From assembly GCF_000019225.1 (NCBI RefSeq), contig NC_010995.1, forward strand, positions 248,001 to 312,000: a stretch of DNA of 64,000 nt, in the 5' to 3' direction. A program made the translations under genes and the position numbers. Under the pieces are notes generated by a model that made no database searches, was not told the origin of the DNA, and worked only from the letters and a program-made list of their open reading frames with translations. This document shows, piece after piece, positions 63,104 through 64,000 of this stretch (the stretch's first letter is position 1; each line of letters starts with the position of its first letter). This DNA comes from Cellvibrio japonicus Ueda107 (GTDB taxonomy: Bacteria > Pseudomonadota > Gammaproteobacteria > Pseudomonadales > Cellvibrionaceae).

Positions 63104-64000
63104 ATGAGTTCGTTTAATCATCAAGTGAAGGCGCTACTGGCTCAGCACGACGCGCTGGTTACGCGCAAAAACAGCCCCAGGGCTCTGGGCAATGGTATTT
63201 ATACCGGCTATGAAAATCCGATTTTGACGGCAGAACATGCCCCCATTTTCTGGCGCTATGACCTCAATGAAAAAACCAATCCGTATTTGATGGAGCGCCA
63301 GGGTGTTAACGCCACCTTTAATTCCGGTGCTATTTATTGGCAGGGCAAATATATCCTCGCCGTGCGTGTAGAAGGCGTGGATCGCAAATCATTTTTTGCC
63401 ATCGCCGAAAGTCCCAACGGCATCGACAATTTCCGCTTCTGGGATTATCCCATCACCATGCCGGAAACCGAGCGCCCGGATACCAATGTGTACGATATGC
63501 GCTTGACCGCGCACGAAGACGGCTGGGTTTACGGTCTCTTCTGTACTGAGCGCAAGGACGAAAGCCGTCCCAATGATACCTCGGCTGCCGAAGCCCAGTG
63601 CGGTATTGCGCGCACCAAAGACCTGGTGACCTGGGAGCGCCTGCCGGACTTGATCACCTATTCCGGCCAGCAGCGCAATGTGGTGTTGCACCCGGAATTT
63701 GTCGAGGGCAAATATGCACTCTACACCCGTCCACAGGATGGTTTTATCAGCGTGGGCGCCGGTGGCGGTATCGGCTGGGGCCTGACCGAGACCATGACCA
63801 ATGCCGAAGTGAAAGCGGAAGTGATTGTAGACCACAAGATTTATCACACCATCAAAGAAGTCAAAAACGGCCAGGGTCCGGCACCGATTAAAACCGCACA
63901 AGGCTGGTTGCACCTGGCCCATGGTGTACGCAATACCGCCGCTGGTTTGCGCTATGTGCTCTATATGTTCATGACCGAATTGGAGCGCCCCTGGGTGATT
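63104..64000 (+). CDS. GH130 4-O-beta-D-mannosyl-D-glucose phosphorylase (3' end outside window)
   Basis: The frame opens at ATG 63104 (MSSFNHQVKALLAQHDALVTRKNSPRALGNGIYTGYENPIL) and stays open to the window end, giving 299 residues of an expected 390 or so. The motifs PRALGNGIYTGYENPIL, VNATFNSGAIYWQGKYILAVRVEG and GWLHLAHGVRNTAAGLRYVLYMFM belong to GH130 subfamily 1. These phosphorylases convert mannosyl-glucose and phosphate into mannose 1-phosphate and glucose in the cytoplasm. With man26C and the symporter this completes the logic of intracellular mannobiose use, usually via an epimerase gene that would lie beyond the window. Confidence 0.93.
   Translation, partial: MSSFNHQVKALLAQHDALVTRKNSPRALGNGIYTGYENPILTAEHAPIFWRYDLNEKTNPYLMERQGVNATFNSGAIYWQGKYILAVRVEGVDRKSFFAIAESPNGIDNFRFWDYPITMPETERPDTNVYDMRLTAHEDGWVYGLFCTERKDESRPNDTSAAEAQCGIARTKDLVTWERLPDLITYSGQQRNVVLHPEFVEGKYALYTRPQDGFISVGAGGGIGWGLTETMTNAEVKAEVIVDHKIYHTIKEVKNGQGPAPIKTAQGWLHLAHGVRNTAAGLRYVLYMFMTELERPWVI

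Overview
The window reads as chromosomal DNA of a saprophytic, polysaccharide-degrading gammaproteobacterium. I recognise it as Cellvibrio, most likely C. japonicus. The basis is the secreted enzymes with poly-serine linkers, the many lipoprotein glycoside hydrolases, a TonB receptor/SapC/cupin/flavin-halogenase cluster, and a GH26 protein whose catalytic Glu residues (E221, E338) agree with what I remember of CjMan26C. Housekeeping genes alternate with three carbohydrate islands. No rRNA, tRNA, CRISPR array, prophage or insertion sequence was recognised.

Layout. 1-6.5 kb: 3' part of yaaA, an unknown protein, an M48 lipoprotein protease, a TRAP transporter permease pair without its binding protein, a YciA-type thioesterase, cytochrome b561 and YceI. 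6.6-8.4 kb: a hipBA toxin-antitoxin operon behind four copies of a palindromic operator. 8.4-13 kb: yicC, rph and a GH3 glucosidase lipoprotein. 13.1-17.9 kb: a methyl-cycle operon on the minus strand, sahR-metK-ahcY-metF, with a 38-bp palindrome in front and two REP-like hairpins inside. 18-21.5 kb: tkt and pgk. 21.9-23.1 kb: a PL3 pectate lyase.

23.5-42 kb is a beta-1,3-glucan (laminarin) utilisation locus: a multidomain GH81 endoglucanase, a TonB-dependent receptor, SapC, a cupin (JmjC-like) protein, a flavin-dependent halogenase homologue, two unknown exported proteins, a GH3 exo-glucosidase and two GH16 laminarinases. A shared motif, TGGGACGAC with an AAAGTG-type flank, precedes each apparent transcription unit (about 23.3, 27.2, 35.14 on the minus strand, and 35.22 kb). 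I infer a common local regulator. The inferred route is extracellular cutting by GH81 and GH16, uptake through the TonB receptor, and trimming to glucose by GH3.

42.3-46.8 kb holds a minus-strand operon of an exported CxxCH (haem c type) protein, a LodA-like quinoprotein and a LodB-like flavoprotein, followed by a membrane-bound AraC regulator (47.2-48.3 kb). This operon is the most unusual system in the window: it suggests a cysteine-tryptophylquinone enzyme that may pass electrons to a cytochrome. 48.5-54.8 kb is mostly housekeeping: alpha/beta hydrolase, DUF368 undecaprenyl-phosphate transporter, serA, an MFS exporter, a DUF4197 lipoprotein and trmO.

55-64 kb carries mannan genes: man26C, a LacI-family regulator, a sodium/solute symporter and the 5' part of a GH130 mannosyl-glucose phosphorylase. 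They are interrupted by a PEP-CTERM surface protein, rpiA and ilvA. Three near-identical LacI-type operators (54943, 60947, 63003) tie man26C, the lacI/symporter divergent region and GH130 into one predicted regulon.
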